From: Lithospermum erythrorhizon
Lineage: Eukaryota > Streptophyta > Magnoliopsida > Boraginales > Boraginaceae
DNA length: 64,000 nucleotides
Assembly: GCA_019722365.1 (NCBI GenBank)
Contig: JADFUC010002185.1
Location: 33,495 to 97,494 of the forward strand
Direction of reading: 5' to 3'
Positions 24,061 to 35,480 of this stretch are shown here, one piece after another. Under the pieces are notes generated by a model that saw only the letters and a program-made list of their open reading frames with translations, had not been told where the DNA came from and searched no databases. The first letter of the stretch is position 1. Each line of letters opens with the position of its first letter. A program made the translations under genes and the position numbers.

Positions 24061-24369
24061 GAATATTATTTCCGCTTCGCTTTGAATAATGATGGGTTTT
24101 CATTTTCAATAGATCCCGGTCGTGAATTTGGGGATCACCTCGTGAATGGGCAGTATTTGGTACCGCCTCCTTCAAAATGGTCTTATTCGCTTTTAGACAT
24201 GATGATCGAAATATAACATAAACTTAAACGGAATAAGCTCTTAATTACTTGCAAACTGTACAAACCTGCGTAAGTATCACAGATCAATATATTAATCCAG
24301 AACCTAATCAAGAACCTTACTCCGGTGGATACTAAGGTTTCGATTATGAATCATAACACGACATAAGTG

Positions 24370-25157
24370 TGAATCTTGCCTTTGTAAAATGACTAAATCA
24401 CCCTTCTTGACTAACAGAAAGGGCAAAGATTTATCGGGGATCATACACTCCGGGTGCATGCGGGCGAATCTAACACATCTCAAAGGCGAGGTTATAACGT
24501 TACTTCATTTACATTCATCGAGATTACAAAAGATATGTTTTGTATCCGATGACACAAACACTCCAGTCCTTTGAGAAATTCAAGGAGTTCCAAATGCTAC
24601 AAAACCAATTGAACAAGACAATAAAGATTCTCCTGTCCGATAGAGGTGGAGAATATTTGAGCTTCAATGAAGTTCAATACTCATCTTAGAAGTGTATCGT
24701 TTCACAACTCACTCCGCGTGAACGCCAACATACGATGGTCTGGAAGGAGAAATCGAACCCTTCGATATGGTTCGGCCTTATGACGAGCCTATCCGATCTA
24801 CCAGCTTAATTTATGGGGATATGCACTTAAGCCGACACTACCTTAAACATCAAATGTCCAACAAAAGTTTCACAAGAGAGAAAAACTCCTCTATGAACTG
24901 TGGTTTGGGAAGATTCCCAAGTTGGGTTTTCTCAGGATTTGGGGTTGTGAAGCTTATGTTAAGAGATTAACAAAGGATAAACTTGTGCCCAAATCCGATA
25001 AATGCTATTTCATAGGATATCCAAAGGAAACAGTTGGTTACTACTTCTACCTAAAGCATGAGAATAAAATCTTCATTGCTAAGACAGGAGTGTTCCTTGA
25101 AAAGGAATATCTGTTCAGAAGGACTAGAAGTAATGGTGTTCATCTTGATGAAGCTCG
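24370..25157 (+). pseudogene. Element B integrase remnant
   Basis: MTKSPFLTNRKGKDL (24389) is the pre-integrase region. NQLNKTIKILLSDRGGEYLS near 24610 is the integrase core with its conserved Asp and Glu. FLRIWGCEAYVKRLTKDKL (24928) through FLEKEYLFRR is the C-terminal part. Frameshifts separate the pieces. Confidence 0.7.
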
Positions 25158-26048
25158 TTGATAGAAGTCAATGTCGATGCATCCAATGGCACATCTGACG
25201 CAATTGTTAAAGAATTGGCACCTTCTTTCATAGAAGATCCAGTCCTTGATCCACAAGAAGTTATGGAAGAACCAACCCTTAGGAGATCCAACAGGGATCG
25301 TCACGAACCAGAGCGCTGGTATGGTGAAGCCTTCATCATTGAAAGTGACGAGCCCACTTCTTATAAAGAAGCGATAAATAGCAAGGATGCTGACAAATGG
25401 CAAATAGCCATGCAATCTGAGATGGATTCTATGTACCAGAACAAGGTTTGGTCCTTGTTGGATTTACCAAATGGGGTTCGCCCTATTGAATGTAAATGGG
25501 TATTTAAGAAGAAACATGATAAAGACGGAAACGTCGATGTTTTCAAAGCTAGACTTGTAGCGAAAGGTTTCAAACAAGTTCACGGCGTGGACTATGACGA
25601 AACCTACTCGCCAGTGGCTATGCTTAAATCCATCCGGATAATCTTAGCCATTGCTGCATTTCATGACTATGAAATATGGCAAATGGATGTAAAGACTGCC
25701 TTCCTGAATGGAAATTTAGAGGAGGATGTGTATATGGTGCAACCTCCAGGCTTTACATGTCCTAAAGGACCTAAGAAGGTATGCAAGTTGCAAAGGTCCA
25801 TTTATGGTCTTAAGCAGGCATCCCGCAGTTGGAATCTACGTTTTGATGAATCAATTAAAGATTTTGGTTTCATCAAGAACGAAGAAGAATCTTGTGTATA
25901 CAAGAAGGTAAGTGGGAGTTACGTATCATTCATAGTCCTGTATGTCGATGACATACTTATCATTGGAAACAACGTAGAGTTACTGAACTCAGTCAAGGAT
26001 TGGCTGTGTAAATGTTTCTCAATGAAGGACTTAGGCGAAGCACAATAA
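25158..26048 (+). CDS. Element B reverse transcriptase, 296 open codons
   Basis: This is the longest TE reading frame in the window, a slice of the Copia polyprotein and not a free-standing gene; its first codon is TTG. After a linker (LRRSNRDRHEPERWYGEAF) come KWVFKKKHDKDGN, RLVAKGFKQVHGVDYDET, QMDVKTAFLNG (residues 175-185, catalytic Asp177), YGLKQASRSW and LYVDDILIIG (YVDD at 262-265). Family role: copies element RNA to DNA in the virus-like particle. The frame ends at TAA just after MKDLGEAQ, before RNase H, so no full polyprotein is possible. The kept catalytic residues contrast with YVDN in element C. Confidence 0.85.
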   Translation: MIEVNVDASNGTSDAIVKELAPSFIEDPVLDPQEVMEEPTLRRSNRDRHEPERWYGEAFIIESDEPTSYKEAINSKDADKWQIAMQSEMDSMYQNKVWSLLDLPNGVRPIECKWVFKKKHDKDGNVDVFKARLVAKGFKQVHGVDYDETYSPVAMLKSIRIILAIAAFHDYEIWQMDVKTAFLNGNLEEDVYMVQPPGFTCPKGPKKVCKLQRSIYGLKQASRSWNLRFDESIKDFGFIKNEEESCVYKKVSGSYVSFIVLYVDDILIIGNNVELLNSVKDWLCKCFSMKDLGEAQ

Positions 26049-26880
26049 CATATACTTTCTGGAATTAAAGATCCATCGAGATCAAGGCTAATTGGACTTT
26101 GTCAGACACCTATGTGAACAAGGTACTGCAAAGAGTCACATGGAGTAATTCCCAAAGGCACTCCCCATGAGACATGGAGTTCAACTCAGCAGAGCACAGT
26201 GTCCCACTACTAGTGCTGAGATGAACAAAATGAAGGATGTACCTTACGCTTCGGCTATAGGATCCATCATGTATGCCATGTTATGCACTAGACCTGATGT
26301 GTCTTATGCACTGAGTATAACCACAGTAGATACTGCTTTTAATCCAGGTGGAGAACCACTGGATTGTAGCGCATCTTTGAAGCATCTGGAGAAGAACCAG
26401 ATGCTTTCTTGTATATGGTGGAGATGATGAGCGTCACCGGGTACACCGATGCCGCTTTCAAACCGACGTAGAGACGATTATCGCTCCTGGGCCTGGGTAT
26501 GTGTTTTGTCTCAACGCGGAGCAAGACTGAGGAGTTCCGGGCAGAAGATCGCTAGTTTCTATTCTACCAATGTATCTGAAAGTACATCGCAATATTCAAA
26601 GTCAAGCAAAGAAGCATGTTTGATTAAGAAATTGCGGACTGAACTCCTCTCGTATAGTACCTAGCAATGTAGGATCATTGAGTTACTTTGTGACAATACT
26701 GCAATAAATTTCAAGCTGTTAACCTAGCACATCACAAATCCAAGCACGCATTCTTAGTAAAATATCACCCAATTAGAGATATACGCTTAATTGTAGGATA
26801 TCAAAGTACATGTAAAGTAGCAACAGAAAATATCAATGACCCCTTTACTAAACCACTAAATCGCAAAGCATGATTTAGTA
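26049..26880 (+). pseudogene. Element B connection and RNase H remnant
   Basis: MKDVPYASAIGSIMYAMLCT with RPDVSYAL after it (26230 on) is the conserved segment between RT and RNase H. GYTDAAFK, SKSSKEA, CDNTA-like and INDPFTKPLNRKA follow in shifting frames and mark RNase H to its end near 26872. Confidence 0.75.
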
Positions 26881-27724
26881 TTAGAGCTTAAATATAGGTC
26901 TTGTAGACAAATGCTCCAGCCAAGCGTTAGGTTGCTGGAGTCAAGATAGTATCCATCAGGTTAGCGTGAACAAATATCCTAATATCATATTTTATATTCG
27001 AAAGTATATTTGTTTATCAAGGTCATATGTTTATATTTTACATATAATATACATGTATTAATCCCTCGATGAAAGAAAAGTTAAAACGTTAGTCTATGTT
27101 TCTGCAGAGGCAAATACGAATTGCTGATTATACCTCTTCAAGCCTAGAAACATACAGATAACAAAGGCCTCGGGTCGACATATAGTTAGCCATGCTACTA
27201 TATGACTAACATGGTGTTTTGGTGATTAGTGATCAAGATTGGATCACGTTAGCCTCAAGCAGATCAGACACACGCTACGGCCGAATCGGGACCGGGTAAT
27301 TTAATTTAAATCCAATTCACAAGACATGATATCCGTGTCCTATGATATTTCTGTTTAGAATTTAGGTTCGACACCCTTAGACTCATATAACTATCCGTGT
27401 TATATAAGCCTGTGATTTCTTGACTATGACTCAACGCCCCGCTAAGCGGTGATCATAACGGCATATGTCATCACACAAATAAAGATAATCTTATTAGACG
27501 CTGACATATCGAGGGATTTATCCGGCCCTGATATACAAGGAATATCTCAGCCTCTCACACAGCTGGTACCGATTGGTTTAAGGACCATAAATGCTTATTC
27601 ACCATACTGAAAGTAAAGAAAGTTGTGGGGTGTTTCATGACACACTTCTTATGGTTAAATTTTAATACTGTAGATCAAGCATGATAAAGGAATCGTAAAG
27701 TAATCAACCAAGTGGCAAGCTGAG
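26881..27724 (+). other. Element B 3' untranslated region
   Basis: Non-coding sequence lies between RNase H and the 3' LTR. It starts with a small hairpin (CTCCAGC ... GCTGGAG near 26913-26940). No gene was seen. Confidence 0.5.
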
Positions 27725-28706
27725 TGTCGAAATCAATGAATTGATTCCCTTTATTGTGCCTCGCTGCTTAATAATTGTGTATCAATTCATTTACCGGGTT
27801 ATTAAATGTGACATCGAACTTTAGTGTTCACCTTTAGTAACGAGACATTAAAAAGCGTGGCTCCTCATGATAATTTAAGGGTTATGAAATATCGCTAGAT
27901 TCATTTATTATCGTTATAATAATAATAATTGGTCAATTATTATTATTATACAACTTTACTAGTTATCTCGAGCCTGTATGCCACACACACACAACGATAT
28001 TCGAATAATATTTCATGAATGAAATTAACGACTTGTATATCGAGAAATGTATTTCTCAATATTTATATATTTGTCAAATATATATGTCGATGAACATCAA
28101 TTGGGTTAAACTTGCAAGTTTAATCAATTAAGCAATCAGATCGATGAATAACTTGATAAGCTATTCGATAGTGACTCGCTAGCATTTTAATTGGACTTTT
28201 AAGTTAATTAAAATGTAACAATCTCACTAAGAACTCACATTATTTAATTGTAAGTTCATAACGTGTCTAATTAAGTTAACGAGTTAAACCGATGTCTTAA
28301 CGAGTTGCTTAACGAGTGAAATTTTTTGGGACTTGGCATTAAAGAGGGGATTAGGCTGATGACATAAGAATCACAAAACCTCCACCCCCTCCAAAGAATA
28401 CTCGCCTCCTCTCTGCATCTTCCACCACATTTCATCACTAAACTCTAAGCAAAGCTTCAGTTCTCCTGGCCTCGATTCCTCTCTAAAGGCAATTCAGAGG
28501 ACATCCTCGCCGGTAAGCTGAACAAATATTGGAGAGGATTCGAGGCTTTCACGCGAGGCACTACGTGGGGAATTGCCCAATCCGCCTCAAAATGCAAGAA
28601 TTTCGTATTCATACATTTGTCATTTTATGTTTAGATTAATTCTACATTATTTTGAGAACTGATGTATGAATTGGTGTTTATCACGATTAAATTCATACTA
28701 GATTCT
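27725..28706 (+). repeat. Element B 3' LTR
   Basis: This is the partner of 19994-21004. It keeps the 17-bp-stem hairpin at 27915-27950 and part of the CAATTG..AAACTTGCAAGTTT palindrome near 28096-28130. It ends near ACTAGATTCTAA, after which D coding sequence resumes. Confidence 0.75.
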
Positions 28707-29921
28707 AAATAAATGGGTGTTCAATATTTCCATATCTTTGTGAGTGTATAACAAACGCATAATGTGTCACAATGGAATCCATAAATGTCAAAGTTGTCGA
28801 TCGCCACTTCCGTAAGAGGGAAAGTTAAGAACTCAAAGTTGTCATTCCATTAGTCATTGACACTCTCAAGCCGACGTATAACCGAAGCGTACAACAATGT
28901 CACTCCAACTGTTATTGGATGCTAAAGATTGAGCCACCGCACGGTCCGTAAGCATCTATCTCAGAGGGCAACATAATCAAAGTAGTGATGGACTTTTAGT
29001 GGGACGACCACTAAAAAGAAGGACATGGTAGATTACAGGAAGATGGCTGGACTTCTTGCAAAAACATGTTTTCTTTCCAACATTAAACCAAAGGATGTAA
29101 GTGTCACGCAAGACGAGAATTGAATCAACGCATGGAGGAAGACTGTGCACTTATGAATAATATATGGGAATTAGTGTCAATACCTAAAGACCACAATGTC
29201 ATTGGCACAAAGTGGATTTTCAAGAATAAATCGACGAACCTCGGTTAACTACATTCTTGAATTTGGCATTGCAAAGAAGAAATATATGTAGAATAACCTA
29301 CAGGATTTGAGGATGCTACCAAGCCTGATCATGTGTACAAACTGAAGAAGGCTCTATATTGGTTGAAATAAGCTCCAAGGGCTTAGTATGAATGGTTGAC
29401 CTTATTTTTGTTGAAGAATGGATATGTTCGCGGAGGAGCCGACAACACTCTCTTCATTAAAAAGAAGAAAAATCAGTTGATGGTTGCTCAAATATATGTC
29501 GATGACATTATTTTTGGGAAAGTGTCAAACCCACTGGTAAAATAGTTTATTCAACAGATGGAAGCTGAATTTGAAATGAGTATGGTGGAAAAACTCGAAA
29601 ACTTCTTGGGCATTCAGATAAGTCAAATGGAGGAATATATTTATCTCTACCCAAGTATACCAAGAATATCAGAAAACGCTTTGGCCTCAATCAAGTAACT
29701 CAAAGAGAACTCCACTCGAAACTCATGTCAGCATTACTGTGTGGACGGGCACGGTGTTAAGTAGATATCAACAACTATAGAAACATGATTGGAAGTTTAT
29801 TATATCTAACCGGCTACAGAGTTTATACATTGCTCATTCTCGCTGGAGTTCGCACTATCAAGCAGCCTCCAAGGAAAGCCATCTGAACCTTGTGAAAACG
29901 ATCATCAAATATGTTCGGGCG
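28707..29921 (+). pseudogene. Element D reverse transcriptase remnant
   Basis: It resumes D pol at MESINVKVVD (28773). Then come ELVSIPKDHNVIGTKWIFKN (29171), GFEDATKPDHVYKLKKALY and QIYVDDIIFG (29489-29518, catalytic YVDD kept). EAEFEMSMVEKLENFLGIQI and SHLNLVKTIIKYVRA follow. About 60 residues containing the first catalytic Asp (DVK.AFLNG region) are deleted near 29240. It is cut by the LINE. Confidence 0.75.
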
Positions 29922-30380
29922 TAATTTTTTTTTCAATATATATTTTTGTATTATCGTAAAACAAACTGCATAAGTAGTCAATGAGGCGCACTTCCTACCG
30001 AACTTACCTCTATACAACACCTATAACAAGCTATGTAAAAATCCTCCTATGTATCCCCACATAATAGCTCTTTTCCATCTATCTTCTCACATTTAATCCC
30101 CTCAGGATACTTAACCGATCAACCAGAACCATAACAATCTCTTGTATAATCACACCTTCACTCTTCATCCCCTTACCATGCATTCTTCTATTTCTTTCCT
30201 CCAAAACAAAGTAAACTGTAATAAAGACTAGCCACCTTTTTAACATCAAGCACCGCAAATTGGCTTTGTCTTGACATTAATCACCCCATGAAAACTCCAT
30301 CCTCAATCTCCATTACCCTTTGTAAAGTCCCAACATATCTAACACTTGTCTCCTTTAATTCTCTCCTTTAATAAACATAG

Positions 30381-30755
30381 TCAAAGAATAAATGCTCCCC
30401 GAGTCTCCTCTTTCTCACAAAAACAAATAGGACCTCTCACGCTGGGGCAACCACTTCTATTAATTTCTATTCTTATAATGCCTTCCCCTATCAACAAATA
30501 AATAATAAAGTTGTGACGAGAAATATCAAAACTATGCCAAAGAAACTTGGCCCATTTCACTTTTCTCAATTGGTTCTTCAATAACTTGCGTAGACAATTT
30601 CTAGGTTTATTACCAACTGCATCTCTCCACTGCACCCTATCCTCCTTATCAGCCACAATAACCACTGCGTCTACTTTCTCCTTCAACTCCACAAGGTCCC
30701 CAATCATTCTCCCACTGCAGTCAACGCCATCCATGCCTCCACAGACATCCTTCAT
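30381..30755 (-). pseudogene. LINE zf-RVT (RT zinc-binding) domain
   Basis: A 124-codon open stretch has VKWAKFLWHSFDISRHNFII, then CPSVRGPICFCEKEETRGAF. It matches the W..lW....PrhsFi and C..C...eEt.eHlf pattern of the zf-RVT domain at the end of plant LINE ORF2. Confidence 0.7.
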
Positions 30756-31399
30756 AGTGCCTAAATTCTAGCAATTCATCTCCTTACATGTTTGTGGGTA
30801 GCTCACCCAAGGACCTCCCATCCAACCAGTGGGATCTTACCGCATTCGTGAGCCTCTTCCATCTCCAACCTCCACCTCAACATGCTCATACAACCACACC
30901 CTATGTTTCCAAATACTCCTCCAAATCTAACTATCTGTAGCCTTCCCTTTATGCCCCCATACTAACTTCCCCTTCAAATTCTCACCCCAGATTTACCCAC
31001 TTTACCTATATAGCGACAGAGCTACTGAGAAAACCGCCATCTTATATAAGATAAGCCGGGAAACGGCTCCGAGCCACTCCTCTACTACTGCCCGAAGTTC
31101 TCCACGCTCCGATCACCAAGACTCACATCCCACAATTTATTGATCATATTTGCCTTATTTCACATCCTCATATATTTGATCCCTGAGCCATATTCCTCTT
31201 TAGCCATACATACATCTTTCCACCTCACTTTAGCTTTGTACCTACTCCTCGCTCATTACTTCCCTACAGAACAACCCGGCTCTCATCGAGCTTCACTTCA
31301 TCCCACATGTAATCGTAGAAGAGATAAATACTAGCCTAAAGATTTGATTCATACCCCCCGCAAGATGGGCATCTATCTACCGAATCCTTACCAACATAG

Positions 31400-32430
31400 T
31401 CAACAAATTTTTACTGCCACCCTTGAACTCTTCTATAATTCATTAACAAGAACTCTACAGTCTTGGCTATTCAATTTTTGAGAATTTAAAGATATCCCCA
31501 AATATCTAACTGGTAATCTCCCCCTTGGAATTTGCATAAACCTACTAATCTCCTATGTTTTCACCTCATCAGCACCAGCCACAAAAATGTTACCCTTCTC
31601 CAAATTAAGTCTAAGTCCTGACATCTCTCCAAACTCAACAATCACCAACTTAACACACTGCAAGGAGCTCCTATCTACTGATGACATAATAAATATACAT
31701 CAGCAAATATCATATTGATTAGCCCCACTTCCTCACATTCTGGATGATAAACAAAACTCTGTACTTCATAGCTTTCCACCTTCAATGCATTTGTTAGTCT
31801 CTTTTCCATCACCAAGCAGAACAAGTGTGGATACAGATCCCTCCGCCAAGCCTCCCTTCTCGACTACTAAAATATCCATGCAACCCCCATGTATGTAGAC
31901 CGAAATTTTTTTCACTCAACACCCTCGCTTCACCTAATATCTCACATACACATCAGGGAATCCCACTGTTTTCATAACCATCGAAAGATACTCCCATCTC
32001 ACCGAATCGTACGCCTTCATAACATCAATTTTAATGGCACATCTATCCACTTTACCCTCTTTATGATACCCACTCACCAACTCCTGCATCATAAGGATAT
32101 TATCCCCTATCACTCTCCTCTTGACAAAAGCAAACTGGTTGTCACTTATGATGTCAGGTAGCACCTCCTTCATTCTATCCGCCATAATCTTTGTTATACA
32201 CTTATACAATACATTACAATATGAAATCGGCCTATAGTCCTTCATATCAGGATCGGATACTTCTTGCCGGATGACGGAGATCAGAGTAGAACGCATTGTT
32301 CTGGCATAACCCCGCAGGAAAAAAATATTTCACCGGAGCAACCACCTCCTTGCCCACAACATTCGACCCTCTCTTATAAAAATTCCACAAGAAACTATCC
32401 GCCCCGGCCGTATTGTTCCCTGCTATAGGC
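31400..32430 (-). pseudogene. LINE reverse transcriptase domain
   Basis: The 120-codon open part (32296-31934) reads DYRPISYCNVLYKCITKIMA, ISDNQFAFVKRR, GDNILMMQELV and CAIKIDVMKAYDSVRWEYL, classic non-LTR RT motifs with the first catalytic Asp. Downstream frames give FGEMSGLRLNLEKGNIFVAG and LPVRYLGISLNSQKLN. The second catalytic motif, normally FADD, reads FADV at about 31691-31711. Confidence 0.85.
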
Positions 32431-32999
32431 AAAATAGCGGGTTACCCGCTTTTCTACTTATGTACAAGGATCCTCTTAGCAAAAAAGCCTCTCCCTACCT
32501 CGCTCTTCTCCCCACCACTAAGCTCTCATTTATCTTCCGAAAACAACCTCTCATAAAAACTAATAACCTCCTTGATAATCCCTCCCGCTGGGTAATCACA
32601 TTACCTCGCATATCCCTGGATCGCTGCCAGTTATTTTTCATGTGATACCCTAGACCTAGCCCCCGTAATATGCCTCTTCAACATTTTTTAGTGTATACAA
32701 CTCCTCCCTACACTGCCTCTCTTTATCATATACATCCAGACTATAGCACCGTCACAAAATACACCTCGCACAACTATCAATTCCTTTCTTCTTCTTTCAC
32801 TCTCCCCACAACCGATCAAGTAATTCTTACTAAACTCCTTCAATGCCTCTTTAACACAATCATGTTTTCTCTCGAGTATGAGCATCTCATCCCCTACAAC
32901 CTCTTCAGTCTAAGCTTTCTTCAAGATCTCCTCATATTCTGGGTGATTACACCAGAACTCATGAAATTTAAATGATCTCCCATACTTAAGAACTTCTTT

Positions 33000-33660
33000 C
33001 TCAATATTAATATACATCGAATGATCTCATTACTGTGCGGCCTAGGAATTTACCATTCCATACCATGTTCATTAACACCCTATCATTCTTTCTTATTGTT
33101 CATCTTCTGTACCAAGTAAATTCACAACCTCTCCCTACCAAATCCTCCATCTCCAACTTATCCACACATTTCTTGAAATCAGCCATAGCATAATGATTAG
33201 GAGCACCTCCACTACTAGCCTCCTCCATACTCAGCACACATTTAAAGTCCAGAGTCCAAATCCAAGGCTTATCTCCTACCAGGGCAACACTATCCCTTAG
33301 ATCATCCCATAACTCTTGCTAGGCATCCTCAAGTTATCACCATATATAACAGATAGTACACATTACACCTTCTCACTAACAACATCCACCATCACATGTT
33401 GTTGTGACATTCTTAAACTCTACACCTGTACCTTATCCTTGTCCTAACATACCTGCATTCTTCCTACATCTCTCACTGACAAATATATGTATAAACAACC
33501 ATCCTCAAAACAACCATCAAACGCAGAATCAAAATGGTCCAACCTGACCTTATTTTCCACAACACAAACAATATCATATTTTATATTTTTATTACTAATA
33601 TTTTTTACTTTTTTGTGGTTATTTATTCCCCTCACATTCCAATAGAGTACTTTCTACAAA
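33000..33660 (-). pseudogene. LINE endonuclease domain remnant
   Basis: MRGINNHKKVKNISNKNIKY and DIVCVVENKV (33635 down) match the N-terminus of L1 endonuclease (WNVRG.N...K...I......D..cl.ETKv). PWIWTLDFKCVLSMEE and DRVLMNMVWNGKFLG continue the domain in other frames. Confidence 0.65.
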
Positions 33661-34079
33661 ATTAGTATTACCCTACCCCTAAGCACCCCTAAAATTACAT
33701 TCTCCTTCATCTCATTTATCGATTTGCTTTTTCCTCTATATTACCTCCGATACTTTTTTCCAAACACGCATAAGCATTCCTCACCGACTGTGTTGCTTTC
33801 TGTGAAATAACACATCATTTATACCATTAACCTCTGCATCATTCGCAAGATCATCATCACACTAAATGCATAATACTACCTCCCATCCACCTTATTAAAC
33901 CATCGGGAGATACCCGAGACTCTCTCGAGACAACTACTCATTCGGCTTCATTGCATCCATTGTCATACCCACCCCTCTCGCTTCCTCACCACCACCGGCA
34001 GTTTTCCTACTATCCAACACCACTCAAATGAGTGGCCTAAAAGCATTAGACTTTTACCATTTCCCTTAACCACGTACCT

Positions 34080-34973
34080 CTCCACTGCCTTACAACATTC
34101 AGTTTTATGCCCCAAGAGGTTACATATTTTGCAACAATAGGGAACCCACTCATACCAATCCCCTAGACCACCTCCCTCATCTGATCATCCTTAAGCTTCA
34201 CTTGCCTAGACATATCCGATTTCACAGTCACCTTTACACAAATCCGTGCATAAGATAGCCTAGTCATCTCCGCCGTGAAAGCGGTAAAATCAGTGAAACA
34301 AAGTCACTTCCTACAACACTCCAATTTCGCTAAACATCTCCATATTCCAGTGCTCAAGCCCTAATCCAAGTAACCTAATCCATATTGGAAACGCCGCAAT
34401 ACAACTCATATCCATCTTCATTCCCGGAACCCATCTCTGCAAAACAAGAGGTCTTTGCGCAAATGTACACGTCCCCTCCTCCAACGTGCCTCGACTGCGA
34501 TCTCTTACGCATCAAAATTGCTCAAACAACCCATAATCCATCTTATAAACCTCAATTTTCCCCAAATTTTTCCATTGCCTCTTCATAAAACTCTCCATCC
34601 CCACATGGTTAGGGTTCATCCCAAATACATAATCTACCAGAGCATTCCTTCACTTATCCACATGTGCCTTAATTTCACTCGATTGATAATTAATCGTAGG
34701 AATTCCATCCTCAATTTCAAGTTTCACATACTTCAACTCCACCTGATTTGCACCCCTCTTCACTCTCTCCACCCACCTCTAGTGGTGCCCCTCTTCCTCC
34801 TCTATACCACCACCTACCTCCGTATCCAAATCCACCGCCAGATTCGAGATCGCCACCGCATCCACTCCTAGGCTCGAAATTAATCGCTAGGTTCTCAGTG
34901 GGTGATTTTTGTTTTGTTTTCAAGTATATTTTCCCTTCCTCGCGAATCATCCGCTAAGTTTTATTCATACCTT
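34080..34973 (-). pseudogene. LINE ORF1-like region (DUF4283 and CCHC)
   Basis: Near the 5' end a Gly-rich stretch (GGGFGYGGRWWYRGGRG) is followed by PLVLQRWVPGMKMDMS and FPIWIRLLGLGLEHW. At 34137-34094 comes CCKICNLLGHKTECC, a C-x2-C-x4-H-x4-C zinc knuckle. This is the DUF4283 plus knuckle arrangement common in plant LINE ORF1. It has several stops. Confidence 0.65.
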
Positions 34974-35480
34974 TTAATCATGGATTATTTTATACATTTG
35001 ATACTAACAGCCTTTCTTTGTTGATATTATGACATTGATCGGCGAATGCCGAGATAAGAAAAGCAATGAGGATGTTTCTTTCTTGAAAATAATCTAGTGT
35101 CATGGTTCGCAGAGTAAGCATAATTTCAGATCCCCATCCAATAACCGAAGTTCTCGAGTATATCGCCGAGGCTTGCACTCCAAATTTTTATGGACGCAAG
35201 ACATACTGTGAAAATATGTCAATCCGTGTTATAACACTCAACCGTGGATAATATGAGTGCTTGGCAAGTATCTCTGAATCTAGTGGAAACATGGGTGAGA
35301 ACCAAGCACACATTGACATAAGGCATCACTTTATTCTAAAATTGTCAAGACAGTTATCATTAAATTGGAGCACGCGAGTATGTAGGTTACGTATTGTATA
35401 TCTTCACCAAAAAGTGGTCGGGGACGGAACTCCAATTTGAGCATCTAAGGACTGCCTTAGGACTGTGTGTAATGGACAAC
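34974..35480 (+). pseudogene. Element D RNase H remnant
   Basis: D resumes with LFYTFDTNS (34981), then GCFFLENNLVSWF, the YIAEAC-like tag, QAHIDIRHHFILKL and FEHLRTALGLCVMD in varying frames. These are the conserved RNase H and C-terminal motifs of SIRE-type Copia pol. Confidence 0.7.

Larger units (their letters stand above)
19994..28706 (+). mobile_element. Ty1/Copia element B nested in D
   Basis: LTRs are at about 19994-21004 and 27725-28706, followed by a long leader with a GC-rich island, then gag, protease (VDTG), integrase, RT (YVDD) and RNase H on +. D coding sequence lies on both sides. Edges are good to about 60 bp, because LTR similarity fades gradually at the left. B resembles element C across LTR, leader and pol. 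Confidence 0.8.
29922..34973 (-). mobile_element. L1-type LINE on the minus strand, nested in D
   Basis: On -, from 34973 down to 29922, there is an ORF1-like region with CCHC knuckle, endonuclease, reverse transcriptase and RT zinc-binding domain, ending in a T run on + (29924-29932), that is, a poly(A) tail. The domain order is that of plant L1 elements. TAAT occurs at both junctions and may be all that is left of the target duplication. D RT lies to the left and D RNase H to the right. Confidence 0.8.

Noticed and set aside
34455..34957. Plus-strand frames of 138 and 69 codons
   Set aside because: They are antisense to the LINE ORF1 region; their Pro/Ser-rich sequence is the mirror of its Gly-rich stretch.
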